DNA of 64,000 nucleotides from Bacillota bacterium. GTDB lineage: Bacteria > Bacillota > Negativicutes > CTSoil-072. Below are positions 1-9,125 of the stretch, piece by piece; within the stretch, counting starts at the first letter, position 1; every line of letters begins with the position of its first letter. The notes beneath the pieces are model-generated. The model saw nothing but the letters and a program-made list of their open reading frames with translations, was not told where the DNA came from and ran no database searches. The translations under genes were made by a program, and so were the position numbers. Where the stretch lies: NCBI GenBank assembly GCA_017889545.1, contig JAGFZV010000017.1, forward strand, positions 1 through 64,000, in the 5' to 3' direction.

Positions 1-2
1 AG

Positions 3-86
3 TTGGCTTTCAAGGCTAGGGAAACGGAAGAAGTGGAGCAGCGGATTGCAGCTCTTGAAGAAGAAATAGAAAGGTTGTCGGAATAA
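3..86 (+). CDS. 3' end of an unknown gene (coiled-coil tail)
   Basis: An open frame enters from the left edge and gives 27 residues rich in Glu, Arg and Leu, ending in EEEIERLSE. The heptad-like spacing of hydrophobic residues suggests a coiled coil. Its TAA overlaps the ATG of the next gene (TAATG), so the two are probably translationally coupled. The rest of the gene lies outside the window and its function cannot be told. Confidence 0.5.
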   Translation: MAFKARETEEVEQRIAALEEEIERLSE

Positions 87-307
87 TGAGTTTAAAATGC
101 CGGTTAGACCGATTAGAGAAAATCATGGATCGGGAAGGTTCTAGTGTTGGTATCATTGGAGATGCTCATGGTTTGACAAAGTGTACTGAACGGCGTCCCA
201 GTTGTCCTCCTTACCCATGTGATTACGACCCAACGTCTTGTTGGTGGCGCCTGGCGTATCCAAAGGGCGAAGTTATTACCATTGGGGATCCAAGTACGTA
301 CAAATAA
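86..307 (+). CDS. small unknown protein with MSLKxRLDxLE start
   Basis: 73 residues, function not recognised. It opens with MSLKCRLDRLEKIM, a short amphipathic helix. The same motif opens the next gene (MTLKTRLDTLESKI), so the two share a common N-terminal module with different bodies. The middle has several Cys and Pro residues (CTERRPSCPPYPCDY) and a WWRLAYPKGE segment. It overlaps the preceding frame by one base. Small orphan genes of this kind are common in prophage remnants and islands, but no phage structural gene is visible here, so that origin is only a guess. Confidence 0.45.
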   Translation: MSLKCRLDRLEKIMDREGSSVGIIGDAHGLTKCTERRPSCPPYPCDYDPTSCWWRLAYPKGEVITIGDPSTYK

Positions 308-365
308 ATTTTGGTTGCCTTGGACGTCGGTTTGTTATTTTGAAGAAAAATAGTGAGGTGAAGTC

Positions 366-590
366 ATGACGCTAAAAACACGGCTTGATACCTTGGAAAG
401 TAAAATATTTAGGGGAAAATCGGAACCAATATTAGTCGGTTGGCCAGGGACAAATATCTATCCGGCCACAGGTGAAGAAATTGCGGAAGCGCGGAAAACA
501 GGAAATCGAGTCATATTACGTGAAACGCTAAGGGAATATTGTGCCCGTTTAATCAAGGATCGTTCTGAAAAGTGTATTCAGGAACAATAA
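366..590 (+). CDS. small unknown protein, N-terminal paralogue of its neighbour
   Basis: 74 residues, function not recognised. A GAGGTG ribosome site at about 356-361 precedes the ATG. The first 14 residues repeat the M(S/T)LKxRLDxLE pattern of the gene at 86-307. The rest differs: a WPGTNIYPATGEEI segment and a charged helical C terminus. No signal peptide or membrane segment is present. The shared head suggests a common docking or dimerisation helix. Confidence 0.5.
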   Translation: MTLKTRLDTLESKIFRGKSEPILVGWPGTNIYPATGEEIAEARKTGNRVILRETLREYCARLIKDRSEKCIQEQ

Positions 591-995
591 TGACGGGACT
601 GAATTGTGAAGGCCTGTATTTGACTCTGCGATAGTAAAATATCAAAAAGATACAATAATCCATTCTTGAGAATTTTTTATATGTAAATTAAAGGGATACG
701 CAAATTATTCAAGAATACAAAAAACAGGACAAGATATTGCGAACTTTTTAGTATGGTAATAAGTTAATCTTGTTTTTGGTGTATTTTAAAGCAGGCCTTC
801 TGGCTTTTGCAATCATAGTCTATACGTAGTCAACAAAAACCACGCCAGCCATTAGTGCAGGGGTGGTTTAAATATTTTCATAAAAAGAACAACAGTCTAT
901 CCAGAGAGTAGGTTCAATATTGACAGTGTGAAATACTTCGAATAAACGAGATAAACGAAGAAAAACGTTAGTTGATTAAGGGAGGAGATGATTTT
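591..995 (+). other. gene-free stretch with a terminator-like hairpin
   Basis: AT-rich, with no convincing gene. At 837-846 and 860-869 a 10-base inverted repeat (AAACCACGCC / GGGGTGGTTT, with one G-G mismatch) could terminate the small genes upstream; it is followed by TAAATATTTTC rather than a clean T-run. A looser inverted repeat, ATTCTTGA / TCAAGAAT, lies at about 663-711. The ribosome site of the next gene (GGAGGAG) is at 981-987. Confidence 0.35.
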
Positions 996-1235
996 GTGAA
1001 CCGGAAAACACTGTTGCAAATTTACGCCGCTATTATCATCGGATTATGCTTATATGTTCCGTGGGCCATTCAGGGTATACACCCGACGAGAGGAACCTAT
1101 CATATTATTCAAGGCTATTCGTTTGTTTGGTCTGCGCCGAATGAATATTCCACCGTAGACATGACTAGGATCATTCTGCCAGGAATTGCGGCCACAGCGG
1201 CTTTCGTATTAGCATGGAACAAAGTCAAGCAGTAA
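996..1235 (+). CDS. small two-helix membrane protein, unknown
   Basis: 79 residues when read from the GTG at 996, chosen because GGAGGAG ends 8 bases upstream; a TTG at 972 in the same frame has no ribosome site. A hydrophobic segment at about residues 5-25 (LLQIYAAIIIGLCLYVPWAI) and a second at about 62-74 (ILPGIAATAAFVLAW) flank a roughly 35-residue polar loop. It is probably an inner-membrane protein with two helices. No family was recognised. It stands alone upstream of the large acidic protein at 1461. Confidence 0.55.
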   Translation: MNRKTLLQIYAAIIIGLCLYVPWAIQGIHPTRGTYHIIQGYSFVWSAPNEYSTVDMTRIILPGIAATAAFVLAWNKVKQ

Positions 1236-1272
1236 AGGTAGTTGCAGAAAAAGAAAGATTACATAAAGAAAA

Positions 1273-1340
1273 AAAGTTCTGCCTGGTCCCAGTCCATAGG
1301 GCTACAATTGCCCAAGGAGGGGACCACGAAACAGAACTTT
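1273..1340 (+). ncRNA. nested hairpin, candidate structured RNA or attenuator
   Basis: Three nested perfect stems: AAAGTTCTG (1273-1281) with CAGAACTTT (1332-1340), GGTCCC (1285-1290) with GGGACC (1320-1325), and GGGC (1299-1302) with GCCC (1310-1313). The fold is more ordered than expected by chance and lacks a T-run, so it is not a plain terminator. It sits 120 bases upstream of the gene at 1461 and could be its leader or an independent small RNA. It matches no RNA class I know. Confidence 0.4.
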
Positions 1341-1460
1341 CTTGGTTTGAGTATAGCAGATTAAAGGCAAGAAAACAATTTTATGTGATGATTTTCTGCC
1401 GATGACTGAACCAGCTTTTGTCGGATTGTCAATGGGCGGGATTTAGAAAGGAGGATACCC

Positions 1461-3134
1461 ATGCTGAACATCGCAGCAGTGATCTGGAATAGAATAGCAA
1501 TAGAAGAACCGATGCTGACGCCGTGGGGCAAGAGGACATTTTCTCTAGACAATATGGAACTGGCCGAGGAAATGGACCGGAAGGCGAAGGAACTGGAACA
1601 GCGGGTAGAAAACCGGCGGGTAGTCAGCGGCTTTCTACTGGTAGCGCCGCTGGTAGCAGAGGAAAAAGCCATTCGGAAGTACGCAGAGGAACATCCGAGC
1701 ATTCGGATGCTGTTGCCGGAAGTGACGAGTCTAGAGGAAGCGGCGATACTCGCTACGCAGGAATATAGGCTGACGGAAGATCAACAAAAGGACTTGCTGA
1801 CGCTGCTCAAAACGGACAAGGACTTACAACCTGAAAAGAAGAGTGGTGCTTCGGATAATTCTTCATTTGGGGAACGATTGGCTTTGGATTATGATGATTA
1901 TGTAAAAAAGATCGTTGAGGAAATTCGGGAAACACCTGGGCTGCAATCCGGCGATAGCGGTAGATTTAATGATCTATGGGAAGAGTATGCGGTTCAAATG
2001 CAAGTTGAAGAGAGTTACTGCTTCCAATTGTATGAAGATATGGTGAAACTTTATTGTGAAGGATTGGTGGAGGAGTTGCAAGAGGAGCTTTTGCGACATC
2101 TTTGGGATAAGTCAGATGCTTCGTGGGAATGGGATTACGAAGAAGGCGAACCAGGAATCAATATTCTACGTGAAGGGGTTACAAAAGAATTGATACAAAG
2201 GGTCAATAGTACAGCTGCGGATTATGAATTGCCATCATTTCAAGAAAACGATGATACAGACAGCAAGATTATTTACGGCAGACAGAACATTGATTACGAT
2301 GCTTATGTGGAAGAGGTCATAGAACGAATTCGTGAACTGTCTAAGGAGTCAATGCAATCAGGCGAGGACAGTCCATTCGAGGATGTATGGGAAGAATATG
2401 CGGCGCAAGTTCAGGACCAAGAAAGTGTTTTTTTTGAAATGTATGAAGACCTTGTGGAGTCAGCTTGCTATAAGTTAGTAAAGACACTTTCAGTGTCCGA
2501 TCTGCGCGTTTTATGGAAAAAATCGGATGCATATTTGCTTTGGGATGACGAGTTTGTGCCGGAAGAAAACGATATGCAGGAAGGCGTTGGTAAGGAATTA
2601 TTCCGAAAAGTAAAGGAAGCCGCAGCAGATTATGAATTGCCGGAAATTGACGAAGAAGATGAAAACAAGGAAGACGAGTTTGATTTAGAAGAAGAGGATT
2701 TCGGTGCGATCCAGGTAGCACAAGACGTGATCCAATTGCTTTTAAGTAGTCGCTGTTTAACAGCACGGCAAGTAGTAGGGTTAGGGCATGCGTTGTATGC
2801 ATTAGAGAGATTGCCAACGATAACCCTAGGTGTTCACTGCGAATTTAGTATCAGCTATCGCGATGGAACCGAAGATTTTTGGGAAATGCGTTGTGTATCC
2901 TTTACTATTTCTGAAGAAGAATTCGAGATATCAACAGGTGGAGCCGTATATGACAAAAATGTTGGAAACGATAGCATTTCCGGTCCATGCTGGAGGATTG
3001 AGGTTGGGGGGTATGCGGACCGAGATCTTGGAGCTGAAGTCTATAGCCTGGAAGACTCTATTCGGGAATACTTAAACCTCGGTGCGCAAATTGATGTTAA
3101 TGACAAATCAGATATCCTTATTGAGGAAGACTAA
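1461..3134 (+). CDS. large acidic protein with internal duplication, unknown function
   Basis: 557 residues, good AGGAGG ribosome site. Residues about 142-258 and 277-393 are two copies of one module. Each starts with (L/I)DYDxYVxx(I/V), runs through (L/V)WEEYAxQ and LWxKSDA, and ends with AADYELP. The N-terminal 130 residues are helical and charged; about 400-415 is a run of Asp/Glu; the last 130 residues may be a separate domain containing FSISYRDGTEDFWEMRC. No signal peptide or membrane helix. I do not recognise the family. Its position next to a restriction-modification locus suggests an accessory or defence role, but nothing in the sequence proves it. Confidence 0.6.
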   Translation: MLNIAAVIWNRIAIEEPMLTPWGKRTFSLDNMELAEEMDRKAKELEQRVENRRVVSGFLLVAPLVAEEKAIRKYAEEHPSIRMLLPEVTSLEEAAILATQEYRLTEDQQKDLLTLLKTDKDLQPEKKSGASDNSSFGERLALDYDDYVKKIVEEIRETPGLQSGDSGRFNDLWEEYAVQMQVEESYCFQLYEDMVKLYCEGLVEELQEELLRHLWDKSDASWEWDYEEGEPGINILREGVTKELIQRVNSTAADYELPSFQENDDTDSKIIYGRQNIDYDAYVEEVIERIRELSKESMQSGEDSPFEDVWEEYAAQVQDQESVFFEMYEDLVESACYKLVKTLSVSDLRVLWKKSDAYLLWDDEFVPEENDMQEGVGKELFRKVKEAAADYELPEIDEEDENKEDEFDLEEEDFGAIQVAQDVIQLLLSSRCLTARQVVGLGHALYALERLPTITLGVHCEFSISYRDGTEDFWEMRCVSFTISEEEFEISTGGAVYDKNVGNDSISGPCWRIEVGGYADRDLGAEVYSLEDSIREYLNLGAQIDVNDKSDILIEED

Positions 3135-3434
3135 AAATTTAAATAGTAACAATTGATCAAAACTTGCTATAGAGACTAACCTGCAAATTGATGGCACTAT
3201 GTGAAAAAAACATTCTTCTTATTTTGGCTTGTCAAATATTTTTGTTTATTCCATCAAAAAAAGTTTGATAAATAATGATACACGCATTAGAAATTAACTG
3301 ATAGAAAATCTTGAATTTTGATATTGATTAAGTTAAATTAATATTTTAACGCAGGGATTTTTACTTTTGTAGTAAATATAAAAAATATGTTAATTTCCAT
3401 TTTGGACTATATCAATCTGTAACGGAGTGAAGTT
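3135..3434 (+). other. AT-rich gene-free stretch before hsdR
   Basis: About 300 bases with very low GC and no supported gene. Several AT-rich hexamers could be promoter elements, but none stands out. A loose inverted repeat (CTTGTCAAATA and GTTTGATAAATAA, about 3227-3275) might bind a regulator. The hsdR ribosome site (AACGGAGTGAAG) lies at its right end. Confidence 0.3.
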
Positions 3435-6191
3435 ATGAACCAAAATCCTGAACAGATAGCAAGAGACAATATAGACAAACAACTAATAAGCTGTGGATGG
3501 GTTATTCAGAATAAAAAAGAAATCAACCTGTCTGCTGGCTGTGGTGTTGCCGTGCGCGAATATCAAACTGACGCAGGCCCAGCAGATTATATTTTGTTTG
3601 TTGATCGGAACCCAGTAGGGGTCATTGAAGCAAAAAAAGAAGAAGAAGGCCATAAGTTAACAACGGTTGAAGAACAGTCGGCGGAGTATGCCACAAGCAA
3701 GTTAAAATACCTGAATAATGATCCGCTACCCTTTGTTTATGAGAGCACTGGAACGATCACCCATTTCACTGATTATCGTGATCCCAAGCCTAGGGCACGA
3801 GAAATATTTACCTTTCATCGACCGGAAACTTTCCGTGAGATCTTGAAGAAATCTAAAGCGTTACGTAGTCGCTTGCTAGATATACCCGCATTACCAGAGG
3901 CAGGACTTCGCGAGTGCCAGATTCGAGCGATCAACAAAATGGAACAATCATTTAAAGATAACAGGCCGCGTGCCCTCATCCAGATGGCCACTGGTTCCGG
4001 AAAAACCTTTACTGCGATCACTGCCATTTATCGATTGCTTAAATACGCTGACGCGAAACGGGTTCTGTTTCTTGTCGATACGAAAAACTTGGGTGAACAA
4101 GCCGAACAAGAATTCCTGTCCTATGTACCCAATGATGACAATCGGAAATTTACCGAGCTTTACAATGTGCAACGTCTTAAATCAAGTTATGTTGCAACCG
4201 ATAGCCATGTATGCATCAGCACTATTCAACGTCTGTATTCGATATTGAAAGAAGAAGAGCTGAGCGAAGTAGCAGAAGAAACCAATCCGGGAGAGGTTCA
4301 ATGGGGAAAACGGCCACCGGTTCCGGTTGCTTATAATATGAAAGTTCCTATTGAGTTTTTTGATTTTATTGTGATAGATGAATGCCATCGAAGCATCTAT
4401 AACTTGTGGAAGCAGGTGTTGGAGTATTTTGACGGGTTTCTCATCGGTCTTACCGCCACGCCTGACAAGAGAACCTTTGGCTTTTTCAATCAAAATATAG
4501 TGAGTGAATATACCCATGAAGAAGCAGTCGTCGACGGAGTAAACGTCGGTCATAACGTATACCTGATTGAAACTGAGATTAGCAAAAAGGGCGCGGCGAT
4601 TTGGAAAGGCGAGTATGTTGACAAGCGTGAGAAACTAACACGGCGCAAACGTTGGGAGCAACTGGATGAAGATCTGACATACACACCCAAAAAACTGGAT
4701 GACGATGTGGTCAATCCAAGTCAAATTCGGTCAATTATTAGAGCCTTTAAAGAAAATCTGCCAGAGATATTTCCTCACCGCAGCGAAGTACCCAAAACTC
4801 TTGTTTTTGCTAAGACGGATAGCCATGCGGATGATATTATTAATATTATTCGGGAAGAATTCAATGAAGGCAATGCTTTTTGCAAAAAAATCACCTACCA
4901 CTCCGAGGAAGATCCTAAATCGGTATTATCACAGTTCCGGAACGACTATTACCCTAGAATTGCTGTTACTGTTGATATGATTGCGACAGGTACAGATGTG
5001 AAACCGCTTGAGTGCCTGCTATTTATGCGCGATGTAAAAAGTAAAAATTATTTCGAGCAAATGAAAGGACGAGGCACGCGAACGGTTACTTTGGATGACC
5101 TAAAGAAGGTTACTCCTTCCGCACAATATACCAAAGACCATTTTGCTATTGTTGATGCCATTGGTGTGACGAAATCATTGAAAACAGACAGCCGACCGCT
5201 AGAGAGAAAACCAACCGCTTCTCTCAAGGATTTACTAACAGCTGTTGCAGTTGGTGCAAGGGACGAAGATCTATACATCACATTGGCAAACCGATTGCTG
5301 AGGTTAGAAAAACAACTAACTGAACAAGAAAAAGTAGAGTTTGAAAAAAAGTCCCAAGGCATGAGTATCAAACAGGTGGCTAAGGCATTGTTGAATGCCT
5401 ATGACCCTGACTTTATTGAAGGTGCTGCCAGGCAGAAATTCAATGTGATTGAAACCAATAATCCTCTTGTTTCTCAGCTTATTGAGGTACAGGAAGAATT
5501 GACCCAGAATGCGGCGACGGTATTTACCGGCGATTTGAATACCTATGTGGAAAATGTCCGCAAAGCCCATGAACAGATAATTGACACTATCAACATTGAT
5601 ACAGTATCTTTTGCCGGTTGGGATGCCCAGGCAATCGAAAAGGCTACTAATTTGTTAGAGGATTTCAAAGCTTACATCGCTAAACACAAGGACGAGATTA
5701 CTGCACTCCAGATTTTCTACAGCCAGCCATATAGGCGTAGGGAGTTGACCTATGCTATGATTAAGGAACTGTTTGAGAAACTGAAGCTGGATAAACCGGC
5801 TCTTGCTCCGGTTCGTGTTTGGCAAGCCTATGAACAATTGGATCAAGTGAACCCTGGTAACCCGAAAAATGAACTGGTTGCCTTAGTTTCCCTTCTCCGC
5901 AGAGTGCTTGATATTGACATTGTGTTAACTCCTTATGACCGGATAGTGGACAAGAATTTTCAGGATTGGGTGTTTAAGAAACAGGCAGGCTCCGCTCCGA
6001 AATTCAATGCCGAGCAGATGGAATGGCTGCGCATGATGAAAGACCACATCGCCATGTCGTTTCATCTGGATAAGGAAGATTTAGATTACGCCCCCTTTGA
6101 CGCCAACGGCGGACTAGGTAAGATGTGGCAATTATTTGGCGACAAGACGGATGAAATTATTGCAGAAATGAATGAGGGATTGGTGGCTTAA
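3435..6191 (+). CDS. hsdR: type I restriction enzyme R subunit
   Basis: 918 residues, full length for HsdR. The nuclease domain comes first: Asp51 in AGPADYILF and IEAKKE with Glu65 and Lys67 form the PD-(D/E)xK site. Helicase motor domains follow, with Walker A ATGSGKT at about 185-191 and the DECH box at 315-318, then motif III-like LTATP and the second RecA lobe up to about residue 560 (QMKGRGTRT). In this family the subunit translocates DNA using ATP and cuts unmodified DNA at a distance, in complex with HsdM and HsdS. It opens the operon, and hsdS starts 3 bases after its stop. Confidence 0.95.
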   Translation: MNQNPEQIARDNIDKQLISCGWVIQNKKEINLSAGCGVAVREYQTDAGPADYILFVDRNPVGVIEAKKEEEGHKLTTVEEQSAEYATSKLKYLNNDPLPFVYESTGTITHFTDYRDPKPRAREIFTFHRPETFREILKKSKALRSRLLDIPALPEAGLRECQIRAINKMEQSFKDNRPRALIQMATGSGKTFTAITAIYRLLKYADAKRVLFLVDTKNLGEQAEQEFLSYVPNDDNRKFTELYNVQRLKSSYVATDSHVCISTIQRLYSILKEEELSEVAEETNPGEVQWGKRPPVPVAYNMKVPIEFFDFIVIDECHRSIYNLWKQVLEYFDGFLIGLTATPDKRTFGFFNQNIVSEYTHEEAVVDGVNVGHNVYLIETEISKKGAAIWKGEYVDKREKLTRRKRWEQLDEDLTYTPKKLDDDVVNPSQIRSIIRAFKENLPEIFPHRSEVPKTLVFAKTDSHADDIINIIREEFNEGNAFCKKITYHSEEDPKSVLSQFRNDYYPRIAVTVDMIATGTDVKPLECLLFMRDVKSKNYFEQMKGRGTRTVTLDDLKKVTPSAQYTKDHFAIVDAIGVTKSLKTDSRPLERKPTASLKDLLTAVAVGARDEDLYITLANRLLRLEKQLTEQEKVEFEKKSQGMSIKQVAKALLNAYDPDFIEGAARQKFNVIETNNPLVSQLIEVQEELTQNAATVFTGDLNTYVENVRKAHEQIIDTINIDTVSFAGWDAQAIEKATNLLEDFKAYIAKHKDEITALQIFYSQPYRRRELTYAMIKELFEKLKLDKPALAPVRVWQAYEQLDQVNPGNPKNELVALVSLLRRVLDIDIVLTPYDRIVDKNFQDWVFKKQAGSAPKFNAEQMEWLRMMKDHIAMSFHLDKEDLDYAPFDANGGLGKMWQLFGDKTDEIIAEMNEGLVA

Positions 6192-6194
6192 AGA

Positions 6195-7544
6195 GTGGAA
6201 AATTGTAGTGCGTTTGATCTTGCCCCATGGATGGTTCCCAAAGTATGGGTTTGGGCTAAGATAGGGGATATTTGCGATATTATTGGTGGAAGTACACCTG
6301 ATACTAAGGTAGTGGATAATTTTGCAGACGGTGAAATATCTTGGATTACACCTGCTGATTTATCTGGGTATGAAGGGAAATATATATCTAGGGGTGCAAG
6401 AAACATAACCGCAAAGGGGCTACAGGGTTGTTCGGCGAAGGTCATGAAAGCTGGAACTGTACTGTTTAGTTCACGTGCGCCTATCGGGTATGTAGCTATT
6501 GCAGCCAAACCGTTGGCAACAAACCAAGGATTTAAATCTTTTGTACCGCCTAATGGCATCCTCTCTGATTATTTATATTACTATTTGAAACATGCAAAAA
6601 AACTGGCCATTCAATTGTCGAGTGGAACTACTTTTAGGGAAATATCAGCCCAAAAGGCGGCGCTAATTCCGTTCCCTCTTCCTCCCTTTTCTGAACAGCA
6701 CCGCATAGTAGCCAAAATCGAGGAGCTTTTCAGCGAGTTGGACAAAGGCGTGGAGAACCTAAAGGCAGCTCAGCAGCAATTAAAGGTCTACCGTCAGGCT
6801 GTGTTGCAGTGGGCATTTGAAGGAAAGATGACGGAATGTGTACCTTTAAAATCTATAGTGGCCGAACTATTTGATGGCCCCTTTGGTTCAAACTTAAAAA
6901 CATCTGATTATACAGATTTTGGTATAAGGGTCATTAGACTGGAAAATATAAAAAATTTAAAATTTAATGATAATAGCAAGTCTTTTGTTTCTAAAGATAA
7001 GTATGAAACTATTAAACGCAATACTGTTTATAGTGCTGACATTGTAATGTCTACGTTTATTTCAAATGACGTAAAAATTTGCCAAATACCTAAAAACGTT
7101 TCTTATGCCATTAACAAGGCAGATTGCATATGTATACGCCCTGAAAATGTAATGGTACCTCTTTTTTTGATGTACTATTTGTCATCAAGACATGTCTACT
7201 TATTTTTATCACTTAAGATACATGGAGCGACACGCCCAAGAGTTAATACTACTCAAATCAAGCAAATACCCGTTCCAATTTGTTCAATACAAGAACAAAA
7301 AGCCATAGTTCAAGAAATCGAATCACGCCTCTCCGTCTGCGACAAGATGGAAGAAACAATTAATCAAAGCCTCGCGCAAGCCGATGTGCTACGCCAAAGC
7401 ATTTTAAATAAAGCCTTTGCTGGAAAACTTGTCCCCCAGGATCCCAATGATGAATCAGCGGACAAACTTCTGGCGAGAATACGGACAGAGCGGGAAACGC
7501 AACAACCGGAGACAAAACAAGCCAAGGGAAGGACAAAAAAATGA
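6195..7544 (+). CDS. hsdS: type I restriction-modification specificity subunit
   Basis: 449 residues read from a GTG immediately after the hsdR stop. Two target-recognition domains are separated by a conserved helical spacer near residues 155-215 (FSEQHRIVAKIEELFSELD), and the second copy of this motif is near the C terminus (IQEQKAIVQEIESRLS). This is the classic HsdS layout, in which each half reads one part of a split DNA target. The second recognition domain (bases about 6850-7260) is markedly AT-rich, as often seen where these domains are exchanged. Its last bases overlap the hsdM start. Confidence 0.93.
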   Translation: MENCSAFDLAPWMVPKVWVWAKIGDICDIIGGSTPDTKVVDNFADGEISWITPADLSGYEGKYISRGARNITAKGLQGCSAKVMKAGTVLFSSRAPIGYVAIAAKPLATNQGFKSFVPPNGILSDYLYYYLKHAKKLAIQLSSGTTFREISAQKAALIPFPLPPFSEQHRIVAKIEELFSELDKGVENLKAAQQQLKVYRQAVLQWAFEGKMTECVPLKSIVAELFDGPFGSNLKTSDYTDFGIRVIRLENIKNLKFNDNSKSFVSKDKYETIKRNTVYSADIVMSTFISNDVKICQIPKNVSYAINKADCICIRPENVMVPLFLMYYLSSRHVYLFLSLKIHGATRPRVNTTQIKQIPVPICSIQEQKAIVQEIESRLSVCDKMEETINQSLAQADVLRQSILNKAFAGKLVPQDPNDESADKLLARIRTERETQQPETKQAKGRTKK

Positions 7545-9025
7545 GCGAAAATAATTCAACCGGAGTCGTATCCAAAATATGGAGTTTTTGTAATACGTTG
7601 CGAGATGACGGGGTGGGATACGGCGACTATTTAGAGCAGCTTACTTATCTGTTATTCTTAAAAATGGCAGATGAGTATGCTAAACCGCCATACAACCGAG
7701 TCATGATGATACCGACAGAATACAGATGGGAGAGCCTTGTCGAAAAAAAAGGGGCAGAACTGGAGAGCCACTATAGCAACTTGCTGCGTGAGTTGGGCAA
7801 ACAAGCGGGGACTTTAGGCCAGATCTTTACCAAATCCCAAAATAAAATACAAGACCCAGCAAAACTGTATAAGTTGATTGACATGATCGATAAAGAACAG
7901 TGGAGCACCATGGGCGCAGACATCAAGGGACAGATTTATGAAGGCCTGTTGGAAAAAAATGCGGAGGATGTAAAAAGTGGAGCCGGGCAGTATTTTACCC
8001 CGAGAGCGCTGATTAAGGTTATTGTAAAATGTATGCAGCCGGAACCGATGAAAACGATTTCTGATCCGGCCTGCGGTACCGGGGGCTTTTTGCTAGCTGC
8101 CTATGATTCAATTATCCAAAATCACTCGTTGGATAAGGAACAAAAGCACTTCTTGAAATTTAAAACTTTCTTTGGGAATGAAATTGTCGCCAATACTCGT
8201 CGATTGGCGTTGATGAATATGTTCCTCCATAATATCGGCGACATCGATAGTGAAAACTTCATTTCCCCTGCTGATTCATTGGTAGCAGATACCGGGTTAA
8301 GGGTGGATTATGTTCTTACTAACCCGCCGTTTGGTAAAAAAAGCAGTATGACTTTTACCAATGAGGAAGGTGAGCAGGAAAGTGATAGTTTAACATATAA
8401 TCGCCAGGATTTTTGGGCTACGTCAAGCAATAAGCAGTTAAACTTCGTGCAGCACATTCGAACGCTGCTGAAATCTGACGGCAAGGCAGCTGTCGTTGTG
8501 CCTGATAACGTTCTTTTTGAAGGCGGCGCTGGCGAAACAGTCAGGAAAAAGCTTTTAGAAACAACGGATTTCCATACGATACTAAGACTGCCGACAGGGA
8601 TTTTCTATAAGCAGGGCGTCAAGGCAAATGTCATATTTTTTGATAATAAACCAGCCAACAAGGAAGCATGGACTAAGGAAGTATGGATCTATGATTTTAG
8701 GACCAATATCCATTTTACGTTGAAGAAGAATCCCTTAGAGCTTACTGATCTAGATGATTTTGTAGCCTGTTATAACACGGCAAGTAGGCACAAACGGGAA
8801 GAAACATGGCATCCCGAAACTAATCAGGAAGGTCGATGGCGAAAGTTTAGTTATGAAGATATTATTAACCGTGATAAGACCAGCCTCGATATAACATGGA
8901 TCAAGGACAAAAATCTGGCTGATCTCGATAATTTGCCTGATCCTGATGTCCTCGCGATGGATATTGTTGAGAACATAGAAGCAGCATTGGAAAACTTCAG
9001 GGAAATTATGAGCAAAATGCAGTGA
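7541..9025 (+). CDS. hsdM: type I DNA methyltransferase subunit
   Basis: 494 residues, overlapping hsdS by an ATGA junction. The N-terminal helical domain leads into the N6-adenine methyltransferase core, with the S-adenosylmethionine loop DPACGTGG at 175-182 and catalytic NPPF at 261-264. It methylates adenines at the site chosen by HsdS and protects the host DNA from HsdR. The gene order R-S-M is less common than R-M-S. No separate promoter is evident, so restriction and modification genes probably share one transcript. Confidence 0.95.
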   Translation: MSENNSTGVVSKIWSFCNTLRDDGVGYGDYLEQLTYLLFLKMADEYAKPPYNRVMMIPTEYRWESLVEKKGAELESHYSNLLRELGKQAGTLGQIFTKSQNKIQDPAKLYKLIDMIDKEQWSTMGADIKGQIYEGLLEKNAEDVKSGAGQYFTPRALIKVIVKCMQPEPMKTISDPACGTGGFLLAAYDSIIQNHSLDKEQKHFLKFKTFFGNEIVANTRRLALMNMFLHNIGDIDSENFISPADSLVADTGLRVDYVLTNPPFGKKSSMTFTNEEGEQESDSLTYNRQDFWATSSNKQLNFVQHIRTLLKSDGKAAVVVPDNVLFEGGAGETVRKKLLETTDFHTILRLPTGIFYKQGVKANVIFFDNKPANKEAWTKEVWIYDFRTNIHFTLKKNPLELTDLDDFVACYNTASRHKREETWHPETNQEGRWRKFSYEDIINRDKTSLDITWIKDKNLADLDNLPDPDVLAMDIVENIEAALENFREIMSKMQ

Positions 9026-9125
9026 TTGTATTATTGATTATTTGATTGATAACATTGATGATCTAGAAAGTTACTTAGGAGACACTAATTAAATGAACAA
9101 AAAATTATAAAGTGAGTTGACTAAT

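Noticed and set aside
1214-1405. 63-residue plus-strand frame
   Set aside because: No ribosome site, overlaps the end of the previous gene and lies over the nested hairpin, which explains the region better.
2341-2817. 158-residue minus-strand frame
   Set aside because: It is the antisense of the acidic protein gene, with no ribosome site and low-complexity composition.
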